7,710 nt of DNA from NCBI GenBank assembly GCA_021813305.1, contig JAKALE010000015.1, positions 1 to 7,710 on the forward strand, in the 5' to 3' direction. A program made the translations under genes and the position numbers. Shown piece after piece: positions 1 to 6,014 of this stretch. The stretch is from a bacterium (GTDB taxonomy: Bacteria; Patescibacteria; Paceibacteria; UBA6257; Brennerbacteraceae). The notes under the pieces were generated by a model. That model was not told the DNA's origin. It searched no databases and saw only the letters and a program-made list of their open reading frames with translations. How positions within the stretch are numbered: position 1 is the first letter of the stretch; every line of letters starts with the position of its first letter.

Positions 1-2
1 CG

Positions 3-116
3 CGCAAATTCATCCGCCACGGAGGTAAGCGCCAGAAAGAAATGGAAGCGAAGCAAAAGGCAGCCGCAGCTCCGGCAGCCCCGTCTCCGGCAGCAGGACA
101 GAAAAAAGCAAAATAA
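3..116 (+). CDS. rpsS: 30S ribosomal protein S19 (uS19), C-terminal part
   Basis: The last 37 codons of a gene that begins before the window. The first visible residues, RKFIRHGGKRQKE, match the end of the conserved S19 core (the family's '(S/A)PTRxFxxHxG' region), which sits in the small-subunit head and contacts 16S rRNA. It lies directly upstream of rplV, where S19 belongs in the S10 operon (rplB-rpsS-rplV). After the core comes a tail of about 24 residues made almost only of Ala, Pro, Lys and Gln, longer than in typical S19 proteins of about 92 residues. The gene ends with a tandem stop, TAATAA. Identity rests on a short stretch plus gene order; the N-terminal part cannot be judged. Confidence 0.85.
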   Translation, partial: RKFIRHGGKRQKEMEAKQKAAAAPAAPSPAAGQKKAK

Positions 117-140
117 TAACTCCAGGAATTCTTTATTCGT

Positions 141-650
141 ATGCAGGATATACACGCACAACTGAAGAATTTGCGCATTGCGCCTCGCAAGGTACGCCTG
201 GTTGCGTCGCTCCTGAAAAACATGGATGTCTTGACGGCCGAAGCGCACCTTAAGCATTTACATCAGAAAAGCGCGGCGCCGATCTTGAAATTGCTCAAAT
301 CATGCATGGCGAACGCCGAGCACAATAATCATCTCGCCAAACAGGATTTGTATGTTAAACTGATTCGCGTTGACGCAGGCCAGTCGTTGCGCAGGCAGTC
401 GCGCACGTGGCACGGCATGGCTTATCCCTTGTTGAAGCGTTCGAGCCACGTCACGGTAGTGCTCTCGGCGAAAATTGGCGCGCGCCAAATGCAATCCGAG
501 GTATCCAAAACGGCAAACGAGACGGGGGCAAAGCAGCGCGTGCGTTCCCAGGGAGAGCTGAAAAAAACAGGACGCCGTGTGACGCATCAAACCAAAGCTC
601 CGCAGCAAGGAGCAGGGAAAACAAGGCTTTTCCAACGCAAGGCCATATAG
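141..650 (+). CDS. rplV: 50S ribosomal protein L22 (uL22) with long C-terminal extension
   Basis: L22 binds several 23S rRNA domains, and its long beta-hairpin lines the nascent-peptide exit tunnel. Visible signatures are the N-terminal LRIAPRKVRLVASLLK (residues 11-26), the middle ILKLLKSCMANAEHN (48-62), and the end of the hairpin, LLKRSSHVTVVLS (97-109). The core ends near residue 110, the normal family length. A further 59 or so residues follow, low in complexity and rich in Lys, Arg, Gln and Thr. The hairpin tip (86-91, QSRTWH) differs from the usual proline-arginine-alanine type sequence. The start is ATG 141; the only SD-like motif, AGGA at 124-127, is 13 bases away, which is too far. 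The gene ends in TAG, the only non-TAA stop among the operon genes here. Confidence 0.96.
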   Translation: MQDIHAQLKNLRIAPRKVRLVASLLKNMDVLTAEAHLKHLHQKSAAPILKLLKSCMANAEHNNHLAKQDLYVKLIRVDAGQSLRRQSRTWHGMAYPLLKRSSHVTVVLSAKIGARQMQSEVSKTANETGAKQRVRSQGELKKTGRRVTHQTKAPQQGAGKTRLFQRKAI

Positions 651-662
651 TATTTCTATCGT

Positions 663-1346
663 ATGACTCATAAAACCAACCCAATCGCATATCGCCTCGG
701 TATTTCGCAGCAATGGCACGCGCGTTATTTGCCCAAACATGTCGCGGACATGAAATTTATGCTTGAAGAGGACGAATTGCTGCGCCAAGCGATTGCGAAG
801 AAGTTTAAGCGCGCCGGCATTGAGAAAGTCGATGTGGAGCGCAGCGGCAATGTCGTCAAGGTATTCGTGCATACCGCGCGTCCGGGCATGATTATCGGTC
901 ATGGCGGATCGGGTATTGAGGAAACGCGCAAAATGCTGACCCAGACTGTGCGCATGTTCCGCAAGAAGAAGAAATCGACGCAAGATTTCGTGGTGCAATT
1001 GAATGTTGAGGAAGTGCGTAAGCCGGAAATTTCAGCCCAGGTTGCTTCGGAAAATATTGCGTTGAATCTTGAAAAACGCCTTCCGTTCCGTCGTGTCATC
1101 AAGCAATCTTTGGAAAAGATCATCAGCTATAAGGAAGTGAAAGGAGCGAAGATTTCCGTGGCGGGACGCCTGAATGGCGGAGATATCGCGCGCACTGAAT
1201 GGGTTTCGGACGGGAAAATTCCCCTCATCACGCTTCGATCGAATATCGACTATGCGGAGAATAGGGCGCTTATCTCACAGGGAATCCTCGGCATCAAGGT
1301 ATGGATTTACAAGGGAGAATTAACTGACGACAAGCAGCAAAAATAA
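663..1346 (+). CDS. rpsC: 30S ribosomal protein S3 (uS3)
   Basis: S3 sits at the mRNA entry side of the small subunit and contributes to mRNA unwinding. At 227 residues it is of normal length (E. coli 233). The N-terminus HKTNPIAYRLGI (3-14) is the S3 start signature. A type II KH domain follows, with VKVFVHTARPGMIIG at 65-79 and its GxxG loop at Gly79-His80-Gly81-Gly82. The C-terminal S3 domain shows GAKISVAGRLNGGDIARTEW (161-180) and ends in IKVWIYKGE (211-219). The start is ATG 663, twelve bases after the rplV stop, in the context ATCGT-ATG without a Shine-Dalgarno sequence. Its place between rplV and rplP is the standard S10 order. Confidence 0.98.
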   Translation: MTHKTNPIAYRLGISQQWHARYLPKHVADMKFMLEEDELLRQAIAKKFKRAGIEKVDVERSGNVVKVFVHTARPGMIIGHGGSGIEETRKMLTQTVRMFRKKKKSTQDFVVQLNVEEVRKPEISAQVASENIALNLEKRLPFRRVIKQSLEKIISYKEVKGAKISVAGRLNGGDIARTEWVSDGKIPLITLRSNIDYAENRALISQGILGIKVWIYKGELTDDKQQK

Positions 1347-1355
1347 CGAACGCAT

Positions 1356-1772
1356 ATGCTGACCCCCAAGAAAGTCAAACACCGAAAGTGGCATAAAGGC
1401 CGCTCGCGTACCCGCGAAACCGAAACGCGCGGCATGACTTTGGCATTCGGATCCTATGGGCTTCAGGCATTGGGCAGTGTGTGGATGACGTCCAATCAGA
1501 TCGAGTCGGCGCGCCGCGTGCTTGCCAAGTTCGTGAAGAAAACCGGCAAGTTGTGGATTCGCGTCTTTCCCGACAAGCCAGTGACCAAAAAACCGCCCGA
1601 AGTAACCATGGGCGGCGGCAAGGGAGCGGTTGATCATTATGTGTTTGCCGTAAAACCTGGCAGGGTTTTGTTTGAAATCGACGGTATTCCGGCTGATCAG
1701 GCGCGTGAAGCATTGCATCAAGCGGCGTATAAATTGCCGATCCGCACCCGCGTGATCGCGCGTGAATCGTAA
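1356..1772 (+). CDS. rplP: 50S ribosomal protein L16 (uL16)
   Basis: L16 sits near the peptidyl transferase centre and helps organise the A-site tRNA elbow region. The 138-residue length is typical. Diagnostic stretches are the N-terminal LTPKKVKHRKWHKGR (2-16), NQIESARRVLAKFVKK (47-62), and the glycine-rich MGGGKGAVDHYVFAVKPGRV region (85-104) followed by LFEIDGI. The start at ATG 1356 gives exactly the expected N-terminus. It lies nine bases after rpsC, with no SD motif and T at -1 (CAT-ATG). No anomaly is seen. Confidence 0.98.
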   Translation: MLTPKKVKHRKWHKGRSRTRETETRGMTLAFGSYGLQALGSVWMTSNQIESARRVLAKFVKKTGKLWIRVFPDKPVTKKPPEVTMGGGKGAVDHYVFAVKPGRVLFEIDGIPADQAREALHQAAYKLPIRTRVIARES

Positions 1773-1783
1773 ATCATTCCGAT

Positions 1784-1981
1784 ATGAAAAAAACGAACGT
1801 CCATTCGAAGACTCACGAAGAACTTCTGGCTTTGCTCAAGGAGAACCAGGAACTGCTTCGGCGCTTGAATTTTGACCTTACGTTAGGTAAAGTACAAGAT
1901 ACGAGCGCGCTGAAGCGGGCGAAGAAAGAAATTGCGCGTGTCTTAACTGTGTTAGAAAGCAAGCATGGAACAAACGCATAA
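1784..1981 (+). CDS. rpmC: 50S ribosomal protein L29 (uL29)
   Basis: A 65-residue, almost wholly helical protein matching L29, which sits at the outer rim of the exit tunnel next to the docking site for SRP, trigger factor and SecYEG. The family pattern of two antiparallel helices is visible: HEELLALLKENQELLRRLNF (about 11-30), then ALKRAKKEIARVLTVLES (42-59), the last containing the conserved 'R/K-x-IAR-x-x-T' feature. The start is ATG 1784, eleven bases after rplP, with no SD and T at -1. The 3' end overlaps rpsQ by 17 bases in a different frame. Length and position between rplP and rpsQ make the call secure. Confidence 0.96.
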   Translation: MKKTNVHSKTHEELLALLKENQELLRRLNFDLTLGKVQDTSALKRAKKEIARVLTVLESKHGTNA

Positions 1982-2204
1982 GCGACAATTGACGGGCATC
2001 GTGGTTTCCGCGAAAATGCAAAATGCCGTTGTGGTACGCGTGGATCGCGTGACGCATCATGCCAAGTATCATAAACGCATGGTGATTTCTTCCCGTTTCA
2101 AGGCTCGTTCCAATGGATTAGTTCATGAAGGGGATAAAGTCGTAATCGAGGAAACCCGGCCGCTGTCGCGCGATATCCGGTGGATGATTAAATCTCGCGC
2201 GTAA
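1965..2204 (+). CDS. rpsQ: 30S ribosomal protein S17 (uS17)
   Basis: S17 is an early-binding OB-fold protein of the small-subunit body. The 79-residue length is normal. Signatures are [20 protein letters not shown] (7-26), [18 protein letters not shown] (32-49), and near the end [19 protein letters not shown] (55-73), where the ETRPLS motif is diagnostic. The start is ATG 1965, inside the last codons of rpmC (17-base overlap). No later ATG would preserve the conserved N-terminal strand, so the overlap is real. Its translation probably depends on ribosomes finishing rpmC, because no SD motif is present. It ends two bases before rplN, at the usual S10/spc boundary, where no terminator or promoter is visible. 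Confidence 0.97.
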   Translation: MEQTHKRQLTGIVVSAKMQNAVVVRVDRVTHHAKYHKRMVISSRFKARSNGLVHEGDKVVIEETRPLSRDIRWMIKSRA

Positions 2205-2206
2205 CC

Positions 2207-2575
2207 ATGGTTCAGCCTCGCAGCATGATCATTGTCGCGGATAATTCCGGAGCGAAAATCATCCAGTGTATTCGCGTATACGGCGGATCGAACAAGCGAT
2301 ATGGCAGGATCGGCGATATCATCATGGGAACGGTGAAGGTGGCCGAACCCCGCAAGCCCGTGAAAAAGCACGACAAGGTCAAAGCCGTGATCGTGCGCCA
2401 GAGGGCTCCTATGCGCAGAAAAGACGGTTCGTACATCAGGTTTGACGAGAATGCTGTTGTGATTTTGGACAAAGATAAGGAACCTAAGGGTGGACGCGTA
2501 TTCGGTCCGATCGCGCGCGAAATCAAGGAATCGGGATTTGATAAGATAGCCTCATTGGCTCAAGAAGTTTTGTAA
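2207..2575 (+). CDS. rplN: 50S ribosomal protein L14 (uL14)
   Basis: L14 lies at the subunit interface, where it takes part in intersubunit bridges and is the target of the silencing factor RsfS. The length of 122 residues is exactly that typical of bacteria. Conserved stretches run throughout: [18 protein letters not shown] (7-24), [14 protein letters not shown] (26-39), [11 protein letters not shown] (58-68), [16 protein letters not shown] (71-86), and the C-terminal [14 protein letters not shown]. The gene begins the spc part of the cluster, yet only two bases separate it from the rpsQ stop, so spc has no leader of its own here. ATG 2207 is preceded by ACC and there is no SD. Confidence 0.98.
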   Translation: MVQPRSMIIVADNSGAKIIQCIRVYGGSNKRYGRIGDIIMGTVKVAEPRKPVKKHDKVKAVIVRQRAPMRRKDGSYIRFDENAVVILDKDKEPKGGRVFGPIAREIKESGFDKIASLAQEVL

Positions 2576-2576
2576 T

Positions 2577-2897
2577 ATGGCCCAGACTGTTTTGAAAATC
2601 AAGAAAGGCGACACCGTGAAGGGGATGTCCGGCAAAGAGAAGGGGAAGACTGCAAAAATTTCCCGCGTCTTACCGCAGGACGGACGCGTAGTCCTTGAAG
2701 GTCTGTTTTTGGTCAAGAAATTCGTGAAACCGAAGAAAGCAGAAGAAAAAGGTCAGATCGTCCAGGTGCCCCGTGCGATTGATGCATCGAATGTTATGAT
2801 TGTATGCAAACATTGCGGCAAACCGACGCGGGTTGGCTATAGCACATCCGGTTCTGAGAAAGCGCGCATATGCAAAAGATGCGGAGCAATATTGTAA
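2577..2897 (+). CDS. rplX: 50S ribosomal protein L24 (uL24), zinc-ribbon type
   Basis: L24 is an assembly-initiating large-subunit protein near the tunnel exit. The 106-residue protein has an N-terminal KOW segment, KKGDTVKGMSGKEKGKTAKI (9-28). Its C-terminal half contains two Cys pairs, Cys77-x-x-Cys80 and Cys99-x-x-Cys102, flanking the family motif GKPTRVGY (81-88). This four-cysteine arrangement is the zinc-binding form of L24; in many bacteria, E. coli included, the cysteines are replaced. Zinc binding is inferred from the motif. The start is one base after the rplN stop (TAA-T-ATG), which suggests stop-start reinitiation. No SD motif at a useful distance. Confidence 0.97.
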   Translation: MAQTVLKIKKGDTVKGMSGKEKGKTAKISRVLPQDGRVVLEGLFLVKKFVKPKKAEEKGQIVQVPRAIDASNVMIVCKHCGKPTRVGYSTSGSEKARICKRCGAIL

Positions 2898-2901
2898 TCC
2901 T

Positions 2902-3507
2902 ATGGAAGTAACCGTTACCCAATTCGAGAAACAGATCGTCCCGGCCTTGCAAAAAGAGCTCGGGGTGCGCAATCAGTATCAGGTTCCCCGGATAGAAAAG
3001 ATCGTCGTGAACGCGGGATTCGGCAGATTGGTCGCGGGCGAAGACAAGAAAGACCAGCGTACCAAGGTGCTTGAGCAGGTGACCAAGATGCTTTCGCTTA
3101 TCACGGGACAGCATCCATCCATCCGTGCCGCGCGCAAATCGATCGCGGGATTCAAAATCCGCCAAGGTGATACGCTTGGTATGAGCGTAACGCTTCGCGG
3201 GAAACGCATGTTCGACTTTCTCGAGCGTTTCGTGAATGTCGCATTGCCGCGGGTTCGGGATTTTCGCGGACTTTCCCAGTCAGTCGTTGACCCGCGTGGC
3301 ATCTGCACGGTGGGGGTCAAGGAACACGTGATTTTTCCGGAACTCATGACCGAGGATTTCGGTAGGACCTATGGGCTTCAGGTGACGGTGGTTCCTACGA
3401 TCAGAGACCGGAAGGCTGGCCTTGCGTTATATCGGAGTCTTGGGTTTCCGTTCAAGAAGCAGGGAGAAGAAGCAAATATAAGAAAGCCGAGAAGGAAGAA
3501 GAAATAA
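2902..3507 (+). CDS. rplE: 50S ribosomal protein L5 (uL5)
   Basis: L5 binds 5S rRNA in the central protuberance and contacts P-site tRNA. The reading frame is open from 2800, but the first 34 codons overlap rplX and match nothing in L5. ATG 2902, four bases after the rplX stop, gives the proper N-terminus. Signatures in the 201-residue product: [12 protein letters not shown] (30-41), [20 protein letters not shown] (67-86), [17 protein letters not shown] (94-110), [12 protein letters not shown] (114-125), HVIFPEL (142-148), and the terminal LGFPFKK. Bacterial L5 is usually about 179-180 residues; the extra length is mainly a basic tail (186-201) ending in RRKKK, which probably touches rRNA. 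Confidence 0.97.
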   Translation: MEVTVTQFEKQIVPALQKELGVRNQYQVPRIEKIVVNAGFGRLVAGEDKKDQRTKVLEQVTKMLSLITGQHPSIRAARKSIAGFKIRQGDTLGMSVTLRGKRMFDFLERFVNVALPRVRDFRGLSQSVVDPRGICTVGVKEHVIFPELMTEDFGRTYGLQVTVVPTIRDRKAGLALYRSLGFPFKKQGEEANIRKPRRKKK

Positions 3508-3512
3508 ACCGT

Positions 3513-3698
3513 ATGGCAAAGAAATCAGTCATTGCGCGCGCTGCGCGCCCCCCAAAGTTCTCGTCGCGTAAGGTATCGCGTTGTTTCCGTTGCGGCCGCA
3601 AGCGCGGCTATATCCAGGATTTTGGCTTGTGCCGCATTTGTTTCCGTGAAATGGCGTCGCGCGGACTGATCCCCGGAGTAAGAAAATCAAGCTGGTAA
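3513..3698 (+). CDS. rpsN: 30S ribosomal protein S14 type Z (uS14), zinc-binding short form
   Basis: A 61-residue S14 of the short zinc form, found in the head of the small subunit near the A site. The zinc ribbon is Cys24-x-x-Cys27 and Cys40-x-x-Cys43, within [20 protein letters not shown] (23-42). The C-terminus ends with the conserved IPGVRKSSW. The long, cysteine-free S14 of E. coli is about 101 residues, so this is clearly the short type. The start is ATG 3513, five bases after rplE; an AAGGAAG stretch at 3492-3498 is 14 bases away, too far for a standard SD. Position between rplE and rpsH is canonical. Confidence 0.98.
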   Translation: MAKKSVIARAARPPKFSSRKVSRCFRCGRKRGYIQDFGLCRICFREMASRGLIPGVRKSSW

Positions 3699-3704
3699 TT
3701 TTGT

Positions 3705-4091
3705 ATGTCAGATTCTGTTGCAAATTTGTTGACCATGATCCGCAATGCCCAGGCAGTGGGCAAAGAGAACGTGAAGGTTCCGTTTTCTGGATTTTGCTTG
3801 CGCATCGCCGAAAAACTTCAGGAAAAGGGATTTTTGTCCAAGGTTGAGAAATCAGGCAAGACCGGCAAGCGGTATTTGGATATTATGCTTTCGTACGAAG
3901 CGTCGGGGGAAGGGAAGATCAAGCAAGTGGTACGTGTTTCCAAGCCGGGCCAGCGCATGTACAGCGATTATCGCACCTTGCGCGTCCGTCCCGGCGTGAC
4001 GACCATCATATCAACCCCCAAGGGGCTTATGACCGGAACGGAAGCAAGGAAGATGAAGCTTGGCGGGGAAATAGTGTGCGAAATCCGTTAA
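3705..4091 (+). CDS. rpsH: 30S ribosomal protein S8 (uS8)
   Basis: S8 binds 16S rRNA helix 21 and is central to platform assembly; in E. coli it also represses the spc operon. The 128-residue length is normal (about 130). Signatures: VANLLTMIRNAQAVGKENV (5-23), VRVSKPGQRMYSDYR (76-90), and the C-terminal ISTPKGLMTGTEARKMKLGG (102-121) ending VCEIR, with the conserved STxKG and GGE elements. The start is ATG 3705, six bases after rpsN, in the context TTGT-ATG without SD. The S8 repressor site known from E. coli lies around the start of rplE; I see no comparable leader hairpin here, where only four bases separate rplX and rplE. Confidence 0.97.
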   Translation: MSDSVANLLTMIRNAQAVGKENVKVPFSGFCLRIAEKLQEKGFLSKVEKSGKTGKRYLDIMLSYEASGEGKIKQVVRVSKPGQRMYSDYRTLRVRPGVTTIISTPKGLMTGTEARKMKLGGEIVCEIR

Positions 4092-4099
4092 TCAATCGT

Positions 4100-4651
4100 A
4101 TGTCAAAGATCGGAAAAAAATTGATTCATGTTCCCCAGGGCACAACCGTCGAAGTCCGTGATCAGATCGTGACGGTGCGGGGTCCGAAAGGAGAACTTAC
4201 CAAGACGCTTGCGTTGGACGGATTTACACTTGTCCAGGAAGCTGATGTGCTGCGGGTGGTCCCTCCTCGCCAACTGAATAAACGCACGCGATCGCTGTGG
4301 GGCACATTCGGATCCATCATTGGATGGATGGTCAAAGGCGTGAATGTGCCGTTCGAAAAAGGATTGGAATTCAATGGCATCGGTTATCGCGCCGAGGTGT
4401 CCGGTACAAATTTGGTGCTCAATGTCGGTTTTTCCCACCCCGTGAAGCTTGAAGTTCCCCATGGATTGTCAGTGACGGTTGGAAAAAACGTTATGACAGT
4501 GTCAGGATTGGACAAAGAAGCCGTTGGGCTCTTCGCCGCGAAGATTCGGAAGGTCAAGAAGGTTGAACCGTACAAAGGCACGGGCATCAAGTATGCGGGC
4601 GAAATCGTGCGCAAAAAGGCAGGCAAGAAAGTCGGCGGTGCGGCAGGATAA
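4100..4651 (+). CDS. rplF: 50S ribosomal protein L6 (uL6)
   Basis: L6 sits at the base of the L7/L12 stalk, close to the sarcin-ricin loop and the factor-binding site. The frame is open eight codons further upstream, overlapping rpsH, but ATG 4100 gives the family start MSKIGKKLIHVPQG and a normal length of 183 residues. Two repeated L6 domains are visible. The first has VTVRGPKGELTK (24-35). The second has FNGIGYRAEVSG (91-102), GFSHPV (110-115), and the strongly conserved VEPYKGTGIKYAGEIVRKKA (155-174). The start context ATCGT-ATG matches that of rpsC. The gene is followed by a 19-base AT-rich spacer containing two copies of TAATTG. Confidence 0.97.
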   Translation: MSKIGKKLIHVPQGTTVEVRDQIVTVRGPKGELTKTLALDGFTLVQEADVLRVVPPRQLNKRTRSLWGTFGSIIGWMVKGVNVPFEKGLEFNGIGYRAEVSGTNLVLNVGFSHPVKLEVPHGLSVTVGKNVMTVSGLDKEAVGLFAAKIRKVKKVEPYKGTGIKYAGEIVRKKAGKKVGGAAG

Positions 4652-4670
4652 TTGATGAGATAATTGTTTT

Positions 4671-5042
4671 ATGACAGGAGATCAGCAAAAACTGAAAATT
4701 GAACGCAAGCTTCGTCGGCATGCGCGCGTACGCGCAAAGATCAAAGGCACCGCGGACCGTCCGCGCATCAGTGTATTTCGTTCCAACGCGCACATGTACG
4801 TGCAGCTTATTGACGACATGCAAGGCGCAACGGTTGTCGCGGTAACGGATGCGCAGAAAAAGACCGAAAAAACGGCCAAGCAGACCAAAACTCAGTCCGC
4901 ACATGTGTTGGGTGTTCGCCTTGCCGAATTGGCGAAGAAAAAGGGCATTAGCAAGGCGGTATTCGATGCCGGCGGCAACCGGTTTCATGGCAGGGCGAAA
5001 GAGGTTGCAGATGGCGCCCGCGAGGCGGGATTGCAGGTATAA
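4671..5042 (+). CDS. rplR: 50S ribosomal protein L18 (uL18)
   Basis: L18 binds 5S rRNA together with L5 in the central protuberance. The 123-residue product has the arginine- and lysine-rich N-terminus KIERKLRRHARVRAKIKGT (9-27), then RPRISVFRSNAHMYVQLIDD (30-49), the GATVVAVTDA strand (52-61), and the diagnostic C-terminus VFDAGGNRFHGRAKEVAD (97-114) followed by AREAGLQV. The start is ATG 4671, preceded by TTTT and without SD. Between 61 and 77 the protein is unusually rich in Lys, Thr and Gln, a common variable loop of L18. The longest spacer of the cluster (45 bases) follows. Confidence 0.97.
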   Translation: MTGDQQKLKIERKLRRHARVRAKIKGTADRPRISVFRSNAHMYVQLIDDMQGATVVAVTDAQKKTEKTAKQTKTQSAHVLGVRLAELAKKKGISKAVFDAGGNRFHGRAKEVADGAREAGLQV

Positions 5043-5072
5043 TTGGGTTTGAAAATTGTAAATTGAGAATTG
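5041..5072 (+). repeat. AATTG short-motif repeats in rplR-rpsE spacer
   Basis: AATTG occurs four times, at 5041, 5054, 5061 and 5068 (intervals 13, 7, 7), within the AT-rich 45-base spacer between rplR and rpsE. This is the only gap in the operon longer than 24 bases. The same pentamer occurs twice (4650, 4662) in the rplF-rplR spacer. The motif is visible directly; any function is unknown. It might be simple AT-rich drift, a translation-enhancing unstructured leader, or a degenerate weak promoter, but no good -10 element is seen. Confidence 0.35.
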
Positions 5073-5087
5073 AAACTTTCTAAGGGT

Positions 5088-5555
5088 ATGCCAAGAGTAA
5101 CCGTATCACGTTCAAAGGACAGCGGATTCGACCAGAAAACAATCGAATTGCGCAGGGTGACCCGCGTTGTCGCGGGGGGTAAGCGCATGAGCTTTCGTGC
5201 CGTTGTGGTGATCGGGGACCGCAAAGGCAAAGTCGGCATCGGCGTTGCCAAAGGCAAAGATGTCGCACAGGCGACCGACAAGGCTGTTTTCCAGGCACGC
5301 AAAAATGTTTTGACTGTTCCCTTGGTCAAGGGCACGATTCCGCATGAGGTTATCGCGAAGCATTCGAGCGCCAAAATCATGTTGAAACCGGCGAAAGAGG
5401 CACATGGGCTTATTGCCGGAGGCGCGAGCCGCGTGGTGCTTTCATACGCCGGCGTGAAAAACGTGACCGCCAAGACCCTTGGGCGCACGCCGAATAAATT
5501 GACTAACGCCATGGCGACACTCCGGGCATTGAGTCAGCTGCGCGCAGCCAAATAA
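5088..5555 (+). CDS. rpsE: 30S ribosomal protein S5 (uS5)
   Basis: S5 sits at the mRNA entry pore and influences decoding accuracy. From ATG 5088 the product is 155 residues. The N-terminal double-stranded-RNA-binding-like domain shows LRRVTRVVAGGKRMSFRAVV (21-40), VIGDRKGKVGIGVAKGKDVA (41-60) and VPLVKGTIPHEV (77-88). The C-terminal domain has KIMLKPAKEAHGLIAGGASR (96-115) and AGVKNVTAKTLG (121-132). A TTG six codons upstream (5070) would add only MKLSKG; ATG 5088 is preferred because ATG is used at every other operon start and its GGT-ATG context resembles them. AAGG at 5082-5085 is too close to act as a normal SD. rplO follows after nine bases with no rpmD between. Confidence 0.96.
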   Translation: MPRVTVSRSKDSGFDQKTIELRRVTRVVAGGKRMSFRAVVVIGDRKGKVGIGVAKGKDVAQATDKAVFQARKNVLTVPLVKGTIPHEVIAKHSSAKIMLKPAKEAHGLIAGGASRVVLSYAGVKNVTAKTLGRTPNKLTNAMATLRALSQLRAAK

Positions 5556-5564
5556 TTTTCACTT

Positions 5565-6011
5565 ATGGTTTTTCTTCATACCTTACAACCAACTCATCAT
5601 CAGAAATCGAAAAAGCGCATCGGTCGCGGCGGTAAGCGCGGCACGTATTCAGGGAAAGGCCAGAAAGGGCAGCGCGCCCGCTCCGGCGCCAAGATTCGTC
5701 CCCAGGAACGCGAAATGATTTTGAAGATTCCTAAAAAACGTGGAACTGGTTTTGTGAATAAACCGAAGAAATTCGCTCTTTTCACGTTCGCGATCAATTT
5801 GAATCGTATTGCGGATGCATTCCGCGCGGGCGAGATCGTTAGTATGAAGACGTTGGAGAAAAAGGGATTGATACATGTTGCCAAGCGCGAGAAAGTGCAG
5901 GTGAAGATTTTGGGAACAGGCAAACTTGGCAAAAAACTGAGCTTTGTAGGGGTTTCCGTTTCCCAGAGCGCACGCACCGCAATCGAGGCTGCGGGCGGAA
6001 CGGTGAAATAA
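5565..6011 (+). CDS. rplO: 50S ribosomal protein L15 (uL15), CPR-like variant
   Basis: L15 is a late-assembly large-subunit protein with a long N-terminal extension threading through 23S rRNA. The 148-residue product has a basic N-terminal arm, KKRIGRGGKRGTYSGKGQKG (16-35), then QRARSG (36-41) and KIPKKRGTGF (54-63). The globular C-terminal domain ends VKILGTGKLGKKLSFVGVSV (113-132), with SARTAIEAAGG following. In most bacteria the arm reads closer to GxGxGSGxGKTSGRGxKGQ; the KRGTYSG form here is one I associate with CPR genomes, from memory rather than a search. The start ATG 5565 is preceded by ACTT and has no SD. It follows rpsE directly, where rpmD would normally stand. Confidence 0.95.
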   Translation: MVFLHTLQPTHHQKSKKRIGRGGKRGTYSGKGQKGQRARSGAKIRPQEREMILKIPKKRGTGFVNKPKKFALFTFAINLNRIADAFRAGEIVSMKTLEKKGLIHVAKREKVQVKILGTGKLGKKLSFVGVSVSQSARTAIEAAGGTVK

Positions 6012-6014
6012 TCC

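Noticed and set aside
2800..2901. N-terminal extension of rplE to an upstream ATG at 2800
   Set aside because: The extra 34 residues overlap the end of rplX and lack any L5 similarity; ATG 2902 gives the conserved N-terminus and normal spacing.
2880..2920. S8-binding autoregulatory site at the rplX-rplE junction, as in E. coli spc
   Set aside because: Only four bases separate the genes and I could find no helix resembling the S8 site by eye; a covariance-model search would be needed to exclude it.
5070..5087. TTG start for rpsE six codons upstream
   Set aside because: It adds only MKLSKG, has no SD, and all other operon genes start with ATG in a similar context to ATG 5088.
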